Shown here in pieces: positions 50,370-59,043 of a stretch of 64,000 bases of DNA. This stretch comes from Emticicia sp. C21. Lineage in GTDB: Bacteria; Bacteroidota; Bacteroidia; Cytophagales; Spirosomataceae. A program made the position numbers and the translations under genes. Each line of letters opens with the position of its first letter. Position 1 is the first letter of the stretch. The notes below the pieces were generated by a model. That model was not told the DNA's origin and made no database searches. It worked only from the letters and a program-made list of their open reading frames with translations. Location: positions 62,001 through 126,000 of the forward strand of contig NZ_QVMT01000007.1 of NCBI RefSeq assembly GCF_003418935.1. The letters are read 5' to 3'.

Positions 50370-50942
50370 ATGGGCAAAATAGATAAAATACAATTGATAG
50401 AATCTCTGGAAAATGAGGTAGAAAAACATCTGCAGATAACCATACATACCTTTCAGAACCTAAATGTAGAAGTTCTGTTACAAATACCTGACAATGGCGG
50501 TTGGAGTATTACCCAATGCTTCGAACACCTGAATAGTTATGGGCGTTATTACCTACCTCAAATCGAAATTGGTTTAGATACAAACATAGCAAAGTCGTCA
50601 ATCGATACTTTTAAAGGCTCATGGACAGGAAGTTATTTTACTAAAATGATGCTGCCATCAAACACCAAAAAGTATAAGGCATTTAAAGACCATATCCCAG
50701 CTTCGAATCTTGATTCACATGCCGTGTTAGCCGAATTTATTGAGCAGCAGGAGACTTTATTAAATAATCTGAAACAAGCCCGCAATGCCGACTTAGATAA
50801 AATCTACATACCGATTTCTATTGCCAGATGGATAAAATTAAAATTAGGCGATGTATTTCAGTTCGTGATTGCTCATGATGAAAGGCATATACAACAGGCG
50901 CAAAGAGTATTGGCGGGAGTTAAAGATTTGCAGAAGGTTTAA
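50370..50942 (+). CDS. DinB family protein
   Basis: 190 residues from ATG 50370 (MGKIDKIQLIESLE); an upstream in-frame ATG at 50292 would add a hydrophobic stretch alien to the family, and a -7-like CACTTTTG at 50330-50337 supports the later start. A four-helix bundle with the metal triad of the DinB superfamily: His53 (CFEHLNS), then His169 and His173 (HDERH). Family members include thiol transferases that use bacillithiol or mycothiol, and others of unknown role. The neighbouring Crp/Fnr regulator may control it. Confidence 0.85.
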   Translation: MGKIDKIQLIESLENEVEKHLQITIHTFQNLNVEVLLQIPDNGGWSITQCFEHLNSYGRYYLPQIEIGLDTNIAKSSIDTFKGSWTGSYFTKMMLPSNTKKYKAFKDHIPASNLDSHAVLAEFIEQQETLLNNLKQARNADLDKIYIPISIARWIKLKLGDVFQFVIAHDERHIQQAQRVLAGVKDLQKV

Positions 50943-50946
50943 GCAG

Positions 50947-50976
50947 TTGTGTTACATCTGAGTGGACGTAACACAA
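50947..50976. terminator. Hairpin between convergent genes, possible terminator
   Basis: TTGTGTTAC (50947-50955) pairs with GTAACACAA (50968-50976) around 12 bases. No T tract follows, so its strength is doubtful. Confidence 0.45.
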
Positions 50977-50985
50977 TTGGAATTA

Positions 50986-51594
50986 CTATTCATCTTCCAA
51001 TTCAAGAGGAATCAAATCAAAAAAGGTGTCTTTACCCAAATGTTGACAATACTTATCAGCTAAATACATTAAATCATCTGACTTTTCTAATGTACCATTC
51101 CATCTACCGAACAATTGTGTAAACACAGGTCTTGCTACCGAAAAAATTCGTTTTCTATCATCAATAAGAGTGAAATACATACTTTCAAAATATCTTTTCC
51201 ATTTTTTAGTTTCTCCATACATTTCTTTTGCTTCTTCTGCCGTGAGATTTTCTTCTTGCCCAGCTAAAGAATTGAATTGTGAGTGAAAGACAATTATTTG
51301 ATTACTTTCAACGAAAATCATAAAATCATTAAAAGCTGATAATTCTCTTACGGCATCTTCAACTATTAGTCGTTCTTGCTCTGTAATTTTTTTTGGAATC
51401 TTTTTTCTAAAAATTACACGCCCTTCTTCAGGTAATTCTACTACCTCAAATCCATTTGGAATTTCTTCAATAAGATCAGTATACCCGGCCTTATTTTTTA
51501 CTATATAGTATCTTATTTTTCCTTTTGCAGTTTCTACTGCTCTGAAATAATGGTCTTCTTCTTTGCGATTTGTATATTTAAATGGTATGGGCAT
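50986..51594 (-). CDS. Conserved-looking protein, function unknown
   Basis: 202 residues, no signal peptide, no membrane helix. N-terminal beta-rich part (RYYIVKNKAGYTDLIEEIP), then a helical stretch (TEQERLIVEDAVRELSAFNDF), and a mixed C-terminal part. No family recognised. It lies downstream of recJ on the same strand, 84 bp apart, so it may belong to that transcript. Confidence 0.55.
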   Translation of the reverse strand: MPIPFKYTNRKEEDHYFRAVETAKGKIRYYIVKNKAGYTDLIEEIPNGFEVVELPEEGRVIFRKKIPKKITEQERLIVEDAVRELSAFNDFMIFVESNQIIVFHSQFNSLAGQEENLTAEEAKEMYGETKKWKRYFESMYFTLIDDRKRIFSVARPVFTQLFGRWNGTLEKSDDLMYLADKYCQHLGKDTFFDLIPLELEDE

Positions 51595-51678
51595 TATTCA
51601 TTTGGGTTAAACAATGGAGAGCTCTATGTTCTTTTTCGGACGAGTGTAACTAATTCCGCTTGAGCATAATACACACAG

Positions 51679-53394
51679 CTAATATTTAATATCTTTCAAC
51701 ATCAATTGAAGTGTAGTTTTATTGTTAAAAGTATTTTCTTCAATCTGATAGGCAATTCTGAAATATTTTTGTTCGGTTAATCTTTTATAATGCTCCTCTA
51801 CCATTCCGAAGCCAACAGCGGTAAATGTTGCCCCGGTTTCTTCTTCGAAAAGTTCCAGTTTTAAGTGCCTTTCTTTCATAACTCTTGGTGCGTACTTCAG
51901 GGATAAGTTCTCTGTCACAAAGACAGGCTGCATATTTTCTGGCCCGAAAGGAGCCATCTGATTGGTAATACGGTGAAATTTAGGGGAGATATCAGACAAT
52001 TTGATTTTTAAATCTATATTGATGACTGGTGTCAGTTGCTCTTCTGTAATATACTTCGCTACAATTTTGTCAAACTCTTGCTGAAAGGGTTGAATATTAC
52101 CGATAGGTAGCATCATACCTGCGGCATGTTTATGTCCACCAAATTGTTCTAATAAATGAGAACATTCTTCAATAGCAGCATACAAATCAAACCCGGATAC
52201 TGACCTGGCCGAGCCTGCGGCCATTGTTTCTTTGGTTTTAGTAAAAATAATAGTTGGGCGATAATATTTTTCAATACATCGGCTAGCTACAATGCCAATA
52301 ACCCCCTTATGCCAGTCCTCTCTGTAAAGCACCGTACTTTTAGCAGTATTCAATAACCAGGCATCTTTTTCTATCATAGCCAGTGCTTCATCGGTCATAC
52401 GGGTATCGTGGCCACGGCGTTCTACATTATGCTTTTGTATTTCGTGGGCAAACTCTAAGGCTTCATCAAAATTATCCGATAATAACAACTTTACAGAAGC
52501 TTTGGCGTGTTTGATACGACCTGCTGCATTGATACGAGGCCCTAAGATAAAGACCACATTTTCAATGGTCATATTGCTTGTGAAACCCGCCACATCTTTC
52601 AAAGCCTTTAAGCCTGTTCTTGGATTTTCATTCAGCTTTTTTAAACCATAATAAGCCAAAATACGGTTTTCACCTGTAATGGGTACAATATCGGAGGCTA
52701 TACTTACTACGCATAAATCAATGAACTCGTAGAGTTTTTCTAGAGCTATATTATTCTTTAAACAATACGCTTGCAATAGTTTAAATCCTACTCCATTACC
52801 TGTCAATTCTTTGTAGGGATATGCACAATCCTTGCGTTTGGGGTCAAGTACAGCCACTGCCTCTGGCAAATGGTCGTCGGGCTCATGGTGGTCGCAGACA
52901 ATAAAATCAATATTAAATTTCTCTTTGGCTATTTGTACTTTGTCCTGTGCTTTGATACCGCAGTCTAAACAGATAATCAAAGAAACCCCTTGCTCGGAAG
53001 CCCATTCAATGCCCTGCAAAGAAACGCCATATCCTTCTGTGTAGCGGTCAGGATTATAATATTCTAGGTTATCATAGAAAGTTGATAAAAAGCCATACAC
53101 CAGGGCTACAGCCGTAGTACCATCTACATCATAATCACCATAAATCATGATTTTCTGATGCTGGCTGATAGCTTCTTCTATACGTGTAACGGCATTGGCC
53201 ATATCTGCCATCAGGAATGGGTCGTGCAATTGTTGTAATTGCGGGCGAAAGAAGTTTTTTGCCTGCTCAAAATCATAAATTCCCCTTTGTACCAGCATAC
53301 TGGCAAGGGTTTCTTCCACACTTATTTCTTTAGCTAATGATTTAACTATCTCACGGTCAGGAACAGGTTTATATGACCACCTCTTTTCAGACAT
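51679..53394 (-). CDS. recJ: Single-stranded-DNA-specific exonuclease RecJ
   Basis: 571 residues, normal length. DHH motifs: D87-Y-D89-V-D91 (YGDYDVDG), D168-H169-H170 (CDHHEPDD); DHHA1 part with GGHKHAAGMML at about 415-430, and an OB fold at the C terminus (PFGPENMQPVFVTENLSL). RecJ degrades single-stranded DNA 5' to 3' in recombination and mismatch repair. The gene follows fadJ by 36 bp, with an 18-bp palindrome between. Confidence 0.96.
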   Translation of the reverse strand: MSEKRWSYKPVPDREIVKSLAKEISVEETLASMLVQRGIYDFEQAKNFFRPQLQQLHDPFLMADMANAVTRIEEAISQHQKIMIYGDYDVDGTTAVALVYGFLSTFYDNLEYYNPDRYTEGYGVSLQGIEWASEQGVSLIICLDCGIKAQDKVQIAKEKFNIDFIVCDHHEPDDHLPEAVAVLDPKRKDCAYPYKELTGNGVGFKLLQAYCLKNNIALEKLYEFIDLCVVSIASDIVPITGENRILAYYGLKKLNENPRTGLKALKDVAGFTSNMTIENVVFILGPRINAAGRIKHAKASVKLLLSDNFDEALEFAHEIQKHNVERRGHDTRMTDEALAMIEKDAWLLNTAKSTVLYREDWHKGVIGIVASRCIEKYYRPTIIFTKTKETMAAGSARSVSGFDLYAAIEECSHLLEQFGGHKHAAGMMLPIGNIQPFQQEFDKIVAKYITEEQLTPVINIDLKIKLSDISPKFHRITNQMAPFGPENMQPVFVTENLSLKYAPRVMKERHLKLELFEEETGATFTAVGFGMVEEHYKRLTEQKYFRIAYQIEENTFNNKTTLQLMLKDIKY

Positions 53395-53414
53395 TTCTCT
53401 CTCGTTATTCGTGC

Positions 53415-53432
53415 AATTACGCTAGCGTAATT
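53415..53432. repeat. Perfect 18-bp palindrome at the fadJ-recJ junction
   Basis: AATTACGCTAGCGTAATT overlaps the fadJ stop codon and lies 21 bp before the recJ start. The length and symmetry suit a dimeric repressor site or a short RNA hairpin. Confidence 0.5.
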
Positions 53433-55575
53433 ATAATTTTTTTACTAATTCTTTTTGTCGTGCTGTCAGTCTGAATCGCTCTCCATAGGTATCAGCCAAT
53501 CTATCAGATTCTTTCAGGAATGTGTCTACTCCTACAAAATCAGGAAAATTCAGTGTACCACCCGCATAAGCCGGGAATCCCCAGGCTAGAATAGAACCTA
53601 TATTCCCATCTAGTTTAGTAATCAACACGCCCTCATCTATACAACGAATAGATTCTACAGACTGGCGATACAACAAACGTTTTTTTACTTCCTCAATATC
53701 TGGTTGATTATCTGAAACAGGGAAATATTCTGTCAACCCCTCCCACAGATATTTCTTTCCGTCAGCAGGATATTCATAGAAACCTTTTTTATTCTTCTTC
53801 CCTAATCTGCCTAGATCTTCTACCATCAGTTTAGTTACCTGATAGGTAGAATCATCTTCTCCTAAAGCGCCATCATTAATAGCTTGTTTTGAGATTTTCA
53901 GGGCCAAATCCAATGCTACTTCATCAGAAACTGCTAAAGCCCCTACGGGCATTCCAGCGTTTTTTCCGGCATTTTCAATCAGTATCGGGTCGACGCCATC
54001 TTTTAATAAAGCAATGCCCTCAGAAGTATAAGTACCAAAACAGCGGGAAGTATAAAATCCTCTTGAATCATTAACAACAATAGGTGTCTTTCTGATTTTC
54101 TTCACATAATCTACCGCCAATGCCACGGCATAATCAGAAGTTTCTTTTCCTCGTATCAACTCTACCAACATCATTTTATCTACCGGAGAAAAGAAATGAA
54201 TCCCAATAAAATTCTCAGGCTTTGCCGATGCTTGTGCCAGACCTGAAATCGGAAGTGTTGAGGTATTTGAACCAAATACACCCCCCTCAGCCAACATCGG
54301 TTCTGCTTCTTTAGTAACCGTAGCTTTCAATTCGCGGTTTTCAAAGACCGCTTCTATAATCAAATCACAACCTCTCAAATCTTCTGCCTTATCAGTTGTC
54401 TTTATCAGGCTTAATAATTGCTCACCTTTCTCGGCCGTTGTTTTTCCTTTCTCAATACCTTTTTGTATCAAGGTTCTTGAATAATCTTTGCCTTTTTCTG
54501 CCCCTTCTACACTCACATCTTTCAGCACCACTTCAATACCGGCCATAGCCGATACATAAGCAATGCCAGAACCCATAAAGCCTGCGCCTAAAATACCCAG
54601 TTTCTTTACCTCAGTTTTGGGTACATCTTTCGGGCGACTTGCACCTTTATCGGCTTCGTTTTTCCCTAAAAACATCACTCCTATCAAGTTTTTGGCTTCT
54701 TTTGAAGTGGCTACTTTTACGAAATGTCTTACCTCTACAGCAATGGCTCTATCCATATTTACCTGCAAGCCCTCATATACACAAGACAGGATCTCAATTG
54801 GTGCAGGATAATTACCTTTGGTCTTATCCATAATCATGGCTGTGCCACCAGCAAAAGTCCGCATACCCGTCGGCGATTGCACATTGCCACCTGGTACTTT
54901 ATAGTTTTCACGGGCTTTAATTGCCCCCGTTTTCTTATCAATTTCGTCCCAAGGCTGTATAGCATTCGGGTTGGCCAATATCCATTTAATAGCTTTCTCC
55001 ATCAATTCTTCTCTGGTTGAAGCCAAATCGTTTACTATCCCATAGCCTAACGCTTCTTTGGGGCTTACTCGTTTCCCCTCAACCATCAACATCAAAGCCT
55101 GTTCCATGCCTATGATACGTGGTAAGCGTTGGGTACCGCCCCCACCGGGCAATAAACCTAATTGCACTTCCGGTAAGCCGATTTGTGCTTTCGGATTATC
55201 TAAGGCAATGCGATAATGACAAGAAAGGCAAACTTCATATCCACCTCCCAGAGCTGTACCATTCATGGCTGCTACAACAGGTTTACCACAGGTTTCCAGT
55301 CTACGAAAGATATTATTAAAATCAAGCGAGAATTTATAGGTTTCAGAAGGGTCTTTATCGTTGTTTTTCAAAAGCATTTTCACATCAGCCCCTGCAATGA
55401 ATTCGTTTTTTTCAGAGGTAATTACAATACCTTTCACTTCCGGATCGGCATAAGCATTTTGCAGGTGCGATTCAAATTCAGGAATAGAAATATCATTCAA
55501 TACGTTCATGGGCGAGGTGGTCATGTTCCAACTGATAATCGCCACATTGTTTTCAATTTTATAATTAATTTCCAT
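53431..55575 (-). CDS. fadJ: Bifunctional enoyl-CoA hydratase / 3-hydroxyacyl-CoA dehydrogenase
   Basis: 714 residues, as in the FadB/FadJ alpha subunit. Crotonase part at 1-190 with both catalytic glutamates: Glu114 in GGGYEVCL and Glu136 in LPEVQLGL; then the dehydrogenase part with the NAD loop GILGAGFMGSGIA at about 328-340, the GIHFFSPVDKM His motif, and the C-terminal helical domain. It catalyses the second and third steps of fatty acid beta-oxidation. The thiolase and acyl-CoA dehydrogenase genes are not next to it. Its ATG is 2 bp after the stop of a nucleotidyltransferase gene. fadB is the alternative name. Confidence 0.93.
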   Translation of the reverse strand: MEINYKIENNVAIISWNMTTSPMNVLNDISIPEFESHLQNAYADPEVKGIVITSEKNEFIAGADVKMLLKNNDKDPSETYKFSLDFNNIFRRLETCGKPVVAAMNGTALGGGYEVCLSCHYRIALDNPKAQIGLPEVQLGLLPGGGGTQRLPRIIGMEQALMLMVEGKRVSPKEALGYGIVNDLASTREELMEKAIKWILANPNAIQPWDEIDKKTGAIKARENYKVPGGNVQSPTGMRTFAGGTAMIMDKTKGNYPAPIEILSCVYEGLQVNMDRAIAVEVRHFVKVATSKEAKNLIGVMFLGKNEADKGASRPKDVPKTEVKKLGILGAGFMGSGIAYVSAMAGIEVVLKDVSVEGAEKGKDYSRTLIQKGIEKGKTTAEKGEQLLSLIKTTDKAEDLRGCDLIIEAVFENRELKATVTKEAEPMLAEGGVFGSNTSTLPISGLAQASAKPENFIGIHFFSPVDKMMLVELIRGKETSDYAVALAVDYVKKIRKTPIVVNDSRGFYTSRCFGTYTSEGIALLKDGVDPILIENAGKNAGMPVGALAVSDEVALDLALKISKQAINDGALGEDDSTYQVTKLMVEDLGRLGKKNKKGFYEYPADGKKYLWEGLTEYFPVSDNQPDIEEVKKRLLYRQSVESIRCIDEGVLITKLDGNIGSILAWGFPAYAGGTLNFPDFVGVDTFLKESDRLADTYGERFRLTARQKELVKKL

Positions 55576-55577
55576 TT

Positions 55578-56051
55578 TTAGGGTTGAATTATGTGCTTTG
55601 TAATGATTTCTGCTTTTGCTAAATCTTTTGCCCGACCGAAAAGCCGGAATATCCGCTCTTGTGCTTTGAGCGTAGGTATTCTGATAGATAATTGATTGAT
55701 GCTTAACTCAAAATAATCCTCTATTTGTGTTTTTTGCCATTTTTCTTCATGAAATACCTCTAACTCTCCCATCACTTCTACCAAAACTTTATCCGATTGA
55801 AACCGACCGAAATTAGAACGAAACTTATCTGAATCTTTGGGTGCATACTCTCCTACTTTATTGGCTTGCCATTGCTTTTTTAAAAAGTCAGCATCACGAG
55901 ATGAAGTCAACAAATCAATATCATCTGTTGTTTCCAAAGGAATCCCTGCCAAAACCAGAGCCGAACTCCCAATGATATAGAAAGGGTCTTGTAGTTTCAA
56001 CAAATCATCAGATAAAAAGGTAATTAATTGTTCTATTTTCTCTGCTAACAT
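55578..56051 (-). CDS. Nucleotidyltransferase-fold protein (DUF6036-like)
   Basis: 157 residues. The minimal nucleotidyltransferase signature is there: IIGSSALVLAGIPLETTDDIDLLT, with the GS and the DxD pair, plus a downstream acidic VLVEVMGELEVF. Such small proteins include toxin-antitoxin components (AbiEii, MNT) and folding remnants of unknown function. It lies 2 bp before fadJ, which is an unexpected pairing. It has a likely promoter and a palindrome just upstream. Confidence 0.75.
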   Translation of the reverse strand: MLAEKIEQLITFLSDDLLKLQDPFYIIGSSALVLAGIPLETTDDIDLLTSSRDADFLKKQWQANKVGEYAPKDSDKFRSNFGRFQSDKVLVEVMGELEVFHEEKWQKTQIEDYFELSINQLSIRIPTLKAQERIFRLFGRAKDLAKAEIITKHIIQP

Positions 56052-56070
56052 ACGAGAATAACTTCAATAA

Positions 56071-56086
56071 AGTATGCAAGCATACT
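56071..56086. promoter_or_regulatory. Palindrome AGTATGC-AA-GCATACT, candidate operator
   Basis: A perfect 7+7 palindrome that covers the expected transcription start of the nucleotidyltransferase-fadJ-recJ operon, directly below the -7 element at 56093-56100 and 20 bp before the ATG. This is the classic place of a repressor site. Confidence 0.45.
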
Positions 56087-56092
56087 GTTATG

Positions 56093-56100
56093 CAAATATA
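56093..56100 (-). promoter_or_regulatory. Candidate -7 promoter element of the nucleotidyltransferase-fadJ-recJ operon
   Basis: The minus strand reads TATATTTG, a full TAnnTTTG match. A TTTG lies at 56126-56129 on the minus strand, 25 bp upstream, slightly far. Confidence 0.45.
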
Positions 56101-56156
56101 GAAAATTATGCGTAAGGTATTTTGCCAAATATTATAAATTTTAGCCGAAGAACATT

Positions 56157-56189
56157 TTTGTTGTGTGAGTCAATAAATTGATATTTTTG
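56157..56189 (+). promoter_or_regulatory. Orphan promoter facing the 3' end of DUF1304
   Basis: TTTG at 56157-56160 and TATTTTTG at 56182-56189 are 21 bp apart, a very good promoter, yet only a 28-codon frame (56194-56280) follows on this strand before the convergent DUF1304 gene. Confidence 0.45.
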
Positions 56190-56246
56190 CCACAATGTAC
56201 ACAATTTACACACGGGGACGCCCAGTCAATGTCACACTATTCTCAA

Positions 56247-56609
56247 TCAGGCAAATAATGTTGCAAGTAAAGCCAGAATAGCTGGTAATGCTTGTACAAC
56301 AAAGATTCTTTTACTTGCTGAAATAGCACCATAGATGCCTGCCACTATCACACAACCTAGGAAGAAATAGGCTACATTTTTACTCCAAATGGCATCATTT
56401 ATCAGTAAAGACCATATTAAACCTGCTGACAGGAACCCATTATATAAGCCTTGATTGGCAGCTAAAGAGACTGTTTTCGGGAACAACTCTTTCGGAAAGT
56501 TTTTAAATACTTTAGGCCCTCTGGTTGTCCAGGCAAACATTTCGAGGTATAAAATATAGATATGTTCAAGGGCTACTACGCCAATCAGAATTTTAGAGAC
56601 TATTTCCAT
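56247..56609 (-). CDS. DUF1304 family membrane protein
   Basis: 120 residues with four membrane helices. Landmarks ALEHIYILYLEMFAWTT and NQGLYNGFLSAGLIWSLL are the DUF1304 core. Function unknown in bacteria. It lies 52 bp after the LD-carboxypeptidase gene on the same strand. Confidence 0.88.
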   Translation of the reverse strand: MEIVSKILIGVVALEHIYILYLEMFAWTTRGPKVFKNFPKELFPKTVSLAANQGLYNGFLSAGLIWSLLINDAIWSKNVAYFFLGCVIVAGIYGAISASKRIFVVQALPAILALLATLFA

Positions 56610-56661
56610 AGGTTTTGTGTTCAGAGGTTATTGATTACAAGGTAATTATTTTAAGCGACAT

Positions 56662-57567
56662 TTATCTAAATGTCAGAACACTTTTCGATTCGTCTACTGC
56701 TAGCGTTGCCGCTCTACCACAAGGAATTGACCAGTTAGCGGTATCATGCCCGGTCGGGAAACCATAACAAACTGGATAATTATACTCTGCTACGTGTTCG
56801 GCAATAATTTCGTAGGCCGTTTTTCCGAAAGGTTCGTCATTTTCTTTACTATCAGTAAATGAACCAACAATTAACCCTTTCAAATTGCGAAGTTTACCCG
56901 CTCGTTTCAACTGAATCATCATTCGGTCGATATTATAGAGATATTCACTTACATCCTCAATAAATAAGATTTTCCCATCCCAGTTAATGTCCGACGGAGA
57001 ACCTACGAGATGAGCCAATAAACAAAGATTTCCGCCAATTATCTGCCCTTGTCCCATGCCAAATCTATCCAATTCATTGCCACCAATCTCATACTTCTGA
57101 CTCTCACCATAAAGAAAAGCCCGTAGGGTTTCCAATGAATAGTCGTCTTTCAAAAAGGTCTTAGGCATAGGTGCATGCAAACTCTGAAAACCCAAAGACT
57201 GAATATGACTATGAACAGCCGTAATATCCGAAAAACCAACAACCCATTTAGGACTTTGCTGAAAAATCGTAAAATCTACGCTATCTATAATACGTGAACT
57301 GCCATACCCCCCTCGCGCAGAAAAGATAACCTTGATAGACGTATCGTCCAGCATTTTCTGAAAATCTCTGGCACGTACTTTATCTGTTCCGGCAAAGCCA
57401 AAATAACTGGCACTGACCGACTCGCCAACTACAACTTTTAAACCCCAGTTATCCTGCATCAACTGAATAGCAGGCTGAATATCATCAGAATTCAGTTTAC
57501 TGGCTAGTGCTACTATAGCTACTTTATCACCTTTTTGTAAGAATGGTGGGGCAATTAATGATTTCAA
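56662..57567 (-). CDS. LD-carboxypeptidase (peptidase family S66, LdcA/MccF)
   Basis: 301 residues, normal length. The S66 triad is visible: Ser113 in GFSDITAVH, the Glu in LFIEDVSEYLYNIDRM and the His in GFPTGHDTANW; ARGGYGSSRIID precedes the Ser. LdcA trims the terminal D-Ala from murein tetrapeptides in recycling, while MccF-like members break microcin C analogues. It starts 13 bp after the potassium channel gene ends. No signal peptide, so cytosolic. Confidence 0.92.
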   Translation of the reverse strand: MKSLIAPPFLQKGDKVAIVALASKLNSDDIQPAIQLMQDNWGLKVVVGESVSASYFGFAGTDKVRARDFQKMLDDTSIKVIFSARGGYGSSRIIDSVDFTIFQQSPKWVVGFSDITAVHSHIQSLGFQSLHAPMPKTFLKDDYSLETLRAFLYGESQKYEIGGNELDRFGMGQGQIIGGNLCLLAHLVGSPSDINWDGKILFIEDVSEYLYNIDRMMIQLKRAGKLRNLKGLIVGSFTDSKENDEPFGKTAYEIIAEHVAEYNYPVCYGFPTGHDTANWSIPCGRAATLAVDESKSVLTFR

Positions 57568-57580
57568 ATCTGTTTTATTT

Positions 57581-58540
57581 TTAATAATTCAAGTCAGCAG
57601 GTTTATAATTGCCTACTTTCTTTAAATCTAATATATAAGCTTCGTTACCATCGTCTTCAACCATCGACGTAAATTTCGCACCCCATACAAGTTCTTCTGT
57701 CTTGTAAGAGTGTCTCACATAGACAGCATCTGCAAAGGTATCATCTATGCCTTGAATAGCAATCATAAATTCTGCATCGCTGGTAGTTAATGATTCCGGT
57801 GTTTCATTATACAGAGGACTATCCTCTGTCAATGGATGAACAATTGTCCAGTCTGTAGGAAAAAAGTTAACCTTCGCCCTTTCTAAAGGTAAGGCATAAT
57901 ATCTTCTGTTAGGTACGCCATTTCTTACCTCAATCTTCGAAAAAACCATGCTCACTTCCATATTAATCAACTGATTACTTCTTTCATTCACCATTCTGAA
58001 CATCAAGGCATTGATATTCAGATAAGGGGCAATCAGAGCATTTCCGCTAAATAAAATACGAGCCGTAGGTCTTGAAAAGCGCCCATACAACAGACCCGTA
58101 ACGATGGCAAACATCATCAAACCCATTAAGGATTCCAGGCTTGATACCCAACTGGCTGCAAAACCATCAGGCGAAATGCGACCATAGCCTACGGTAGTGA
58201 GCGACTGCGCACTAAAAAAGAAAGCATCCCAAAATTGTGAGTGGGTGCTTGTCATATTTACTCCAATCAGGTGTTCTACGCCTATCAGATAATAGGTTAT
58301 GGCAAAAATAAAATTGAGCAGGAGATAAACCAGCAATACAATGAGGAAAAAAACTTTCCAGGGCATCATAATAAAGCGGTTGTAAATATTCAACCATGCT
58401 TCAAATGATTGGCCTTTCCGTTTGACATTGAATTGCCCGTCTTGTTTAAGGAGTCTTTTCCGTCGGTCAGTTAGTTTGGTGCCAAAGCCTAAATCCTGAC
58501 GGTTACGTTCGTTTTCGACGAGTACATTTTTCTTACTCAT
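57581..58540 (-). CDS. Inward rectifier (Kir-type) potassium channel
   Basis: 319 residues from ATG 58540; an ATG 15 codons upstream exists but would fall before the probable transcription start. Two membrane helices flank the pore with the selectivity filter TVGYG (116-120). The cytosolic part is the immunoglobulin-like Kir domain (INMEVSMVFSKIEVRNG, then TSMVEDDGNEAYILDL). KirBac channels pass K+ and are controlled by lipids or pH. The pore helix SAQSLTTVGYG and the slide helix before TM1 (KVFFLIVLLVY) are standard. Confidence 0.93.
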   Translation of the reverse strand: MSKKNVLVENERNRQDLGFGTKLTDRRKRLLKQDGQFNVKRKGQSFEAWLNIYNRFIMMPWKVFFLIVLLVYLLLNFIFAITYYLIGVEHLIGVNMTSTHSQFWDAFFFSAQSLTTVGYGRISPDGFAASWVSSLESLMGLMMFAIVTGLLYGRFSRPTARILFSGNALIAPYLNINALMFRMVNERSNQLINMEVSMVFSKIEVRNGVPNRRYYALPLERAKVNFFPTDWTIVHPLTEDSPLYNETPESLTTSDAEFMIAIQGIDDTFADAVYVRHSYKTEELVWGAKFTSMVEDDGNEAYILDLKKVGNYKPADLNY

Positions 58541-58623
58541 GGTGTTCAGACGTTTCTTAGGGTAATTGTTAATTGTTTGTAGCAATTTAACAAAATAGTA
58601 CCTGAAAAAGGTTTAGAAACACT

Positions 58624-58929
58624 TTATAAAAAAATCACATCGTCAACTACTGACTCACCTACGTCTTTGTTAACCAGGTCAATCAGTTTGGTTTTAGCCA
58701 TAAAAAGCTCCTGACGTAAAGGAGAGGAATCAATGCGAAGATATAATACCCGATTTTTTACGTAAATTTCTTTAGTGCGGGAAGCGATAACCTTACCCAT
58801 CATACGCTCCCAGAAAGCCTGGAGATAAGTTTCATTGAACTTAGACTTCAGATTAAAAGTCCTCAGAAATGCTTCGATGGCATCTTTTAAAGGCGTGGCC
58901 TGCGAACGACGGGCGGTTTCTGATGGCAT
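58624..58929 (-). CDS. DUF721 (DciA-like) protein
   Basis: 101 residues. The fold is the short DUF721/DciA domain: YLQAFWERMMGKVIASRTKEIYVKNRVLYLRIDSSPLRQELF. DciA is the ancestral loader of the replicative helicase DnaB in bacteria that lack DnaC. Bacteroidota members are short like this one. The gene stands alone on this strand, 83 bp before the channel gene. Confidence 0.85.
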   Translation of the reverse strand: MPSETARRSQATPLKDAIEAFLRTFNLKSKFNETYLQAFWERMMGKVIASRTKEIYVKNRVLYLRIDSSPLRQELFMAKTKLIDLVNKDVGESVVDDVIFL

Positions 58930-58953
58930 CGGTCAATGAATTAGTGTAAGGGG

Positions 58954-58996
58954 TTAGCTATGAGATAGTCAGGCTATATAACTATCTCATAGCTAA
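58954..58996. repeat. Perfect 16-bp inverted repeat
   Basis: TTAGCTATGAGATAGT (58954-58969) and ACTATCTCATAGCTAA (58981-58996) with an 11-base loop. There is no T tract on either side, so it is not a normal intrinsic terminator. It lies between the DUF721 and YbbR-like genes and may stop or process the YbbR transcript. Confidence 0.6.
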
Positions 58997-59043
58997 TATG
59001 ATAAAAAATTATGGATAATACAAATGATATATCCGAAAATCGA

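Noticed and set aside
55216-55581. 121-codon plus-strand frame opposite the start of fadJ
   Set aside because: The crotonase motifs of fadJ lie in these bases on the minus strand; the plus reading looks random.
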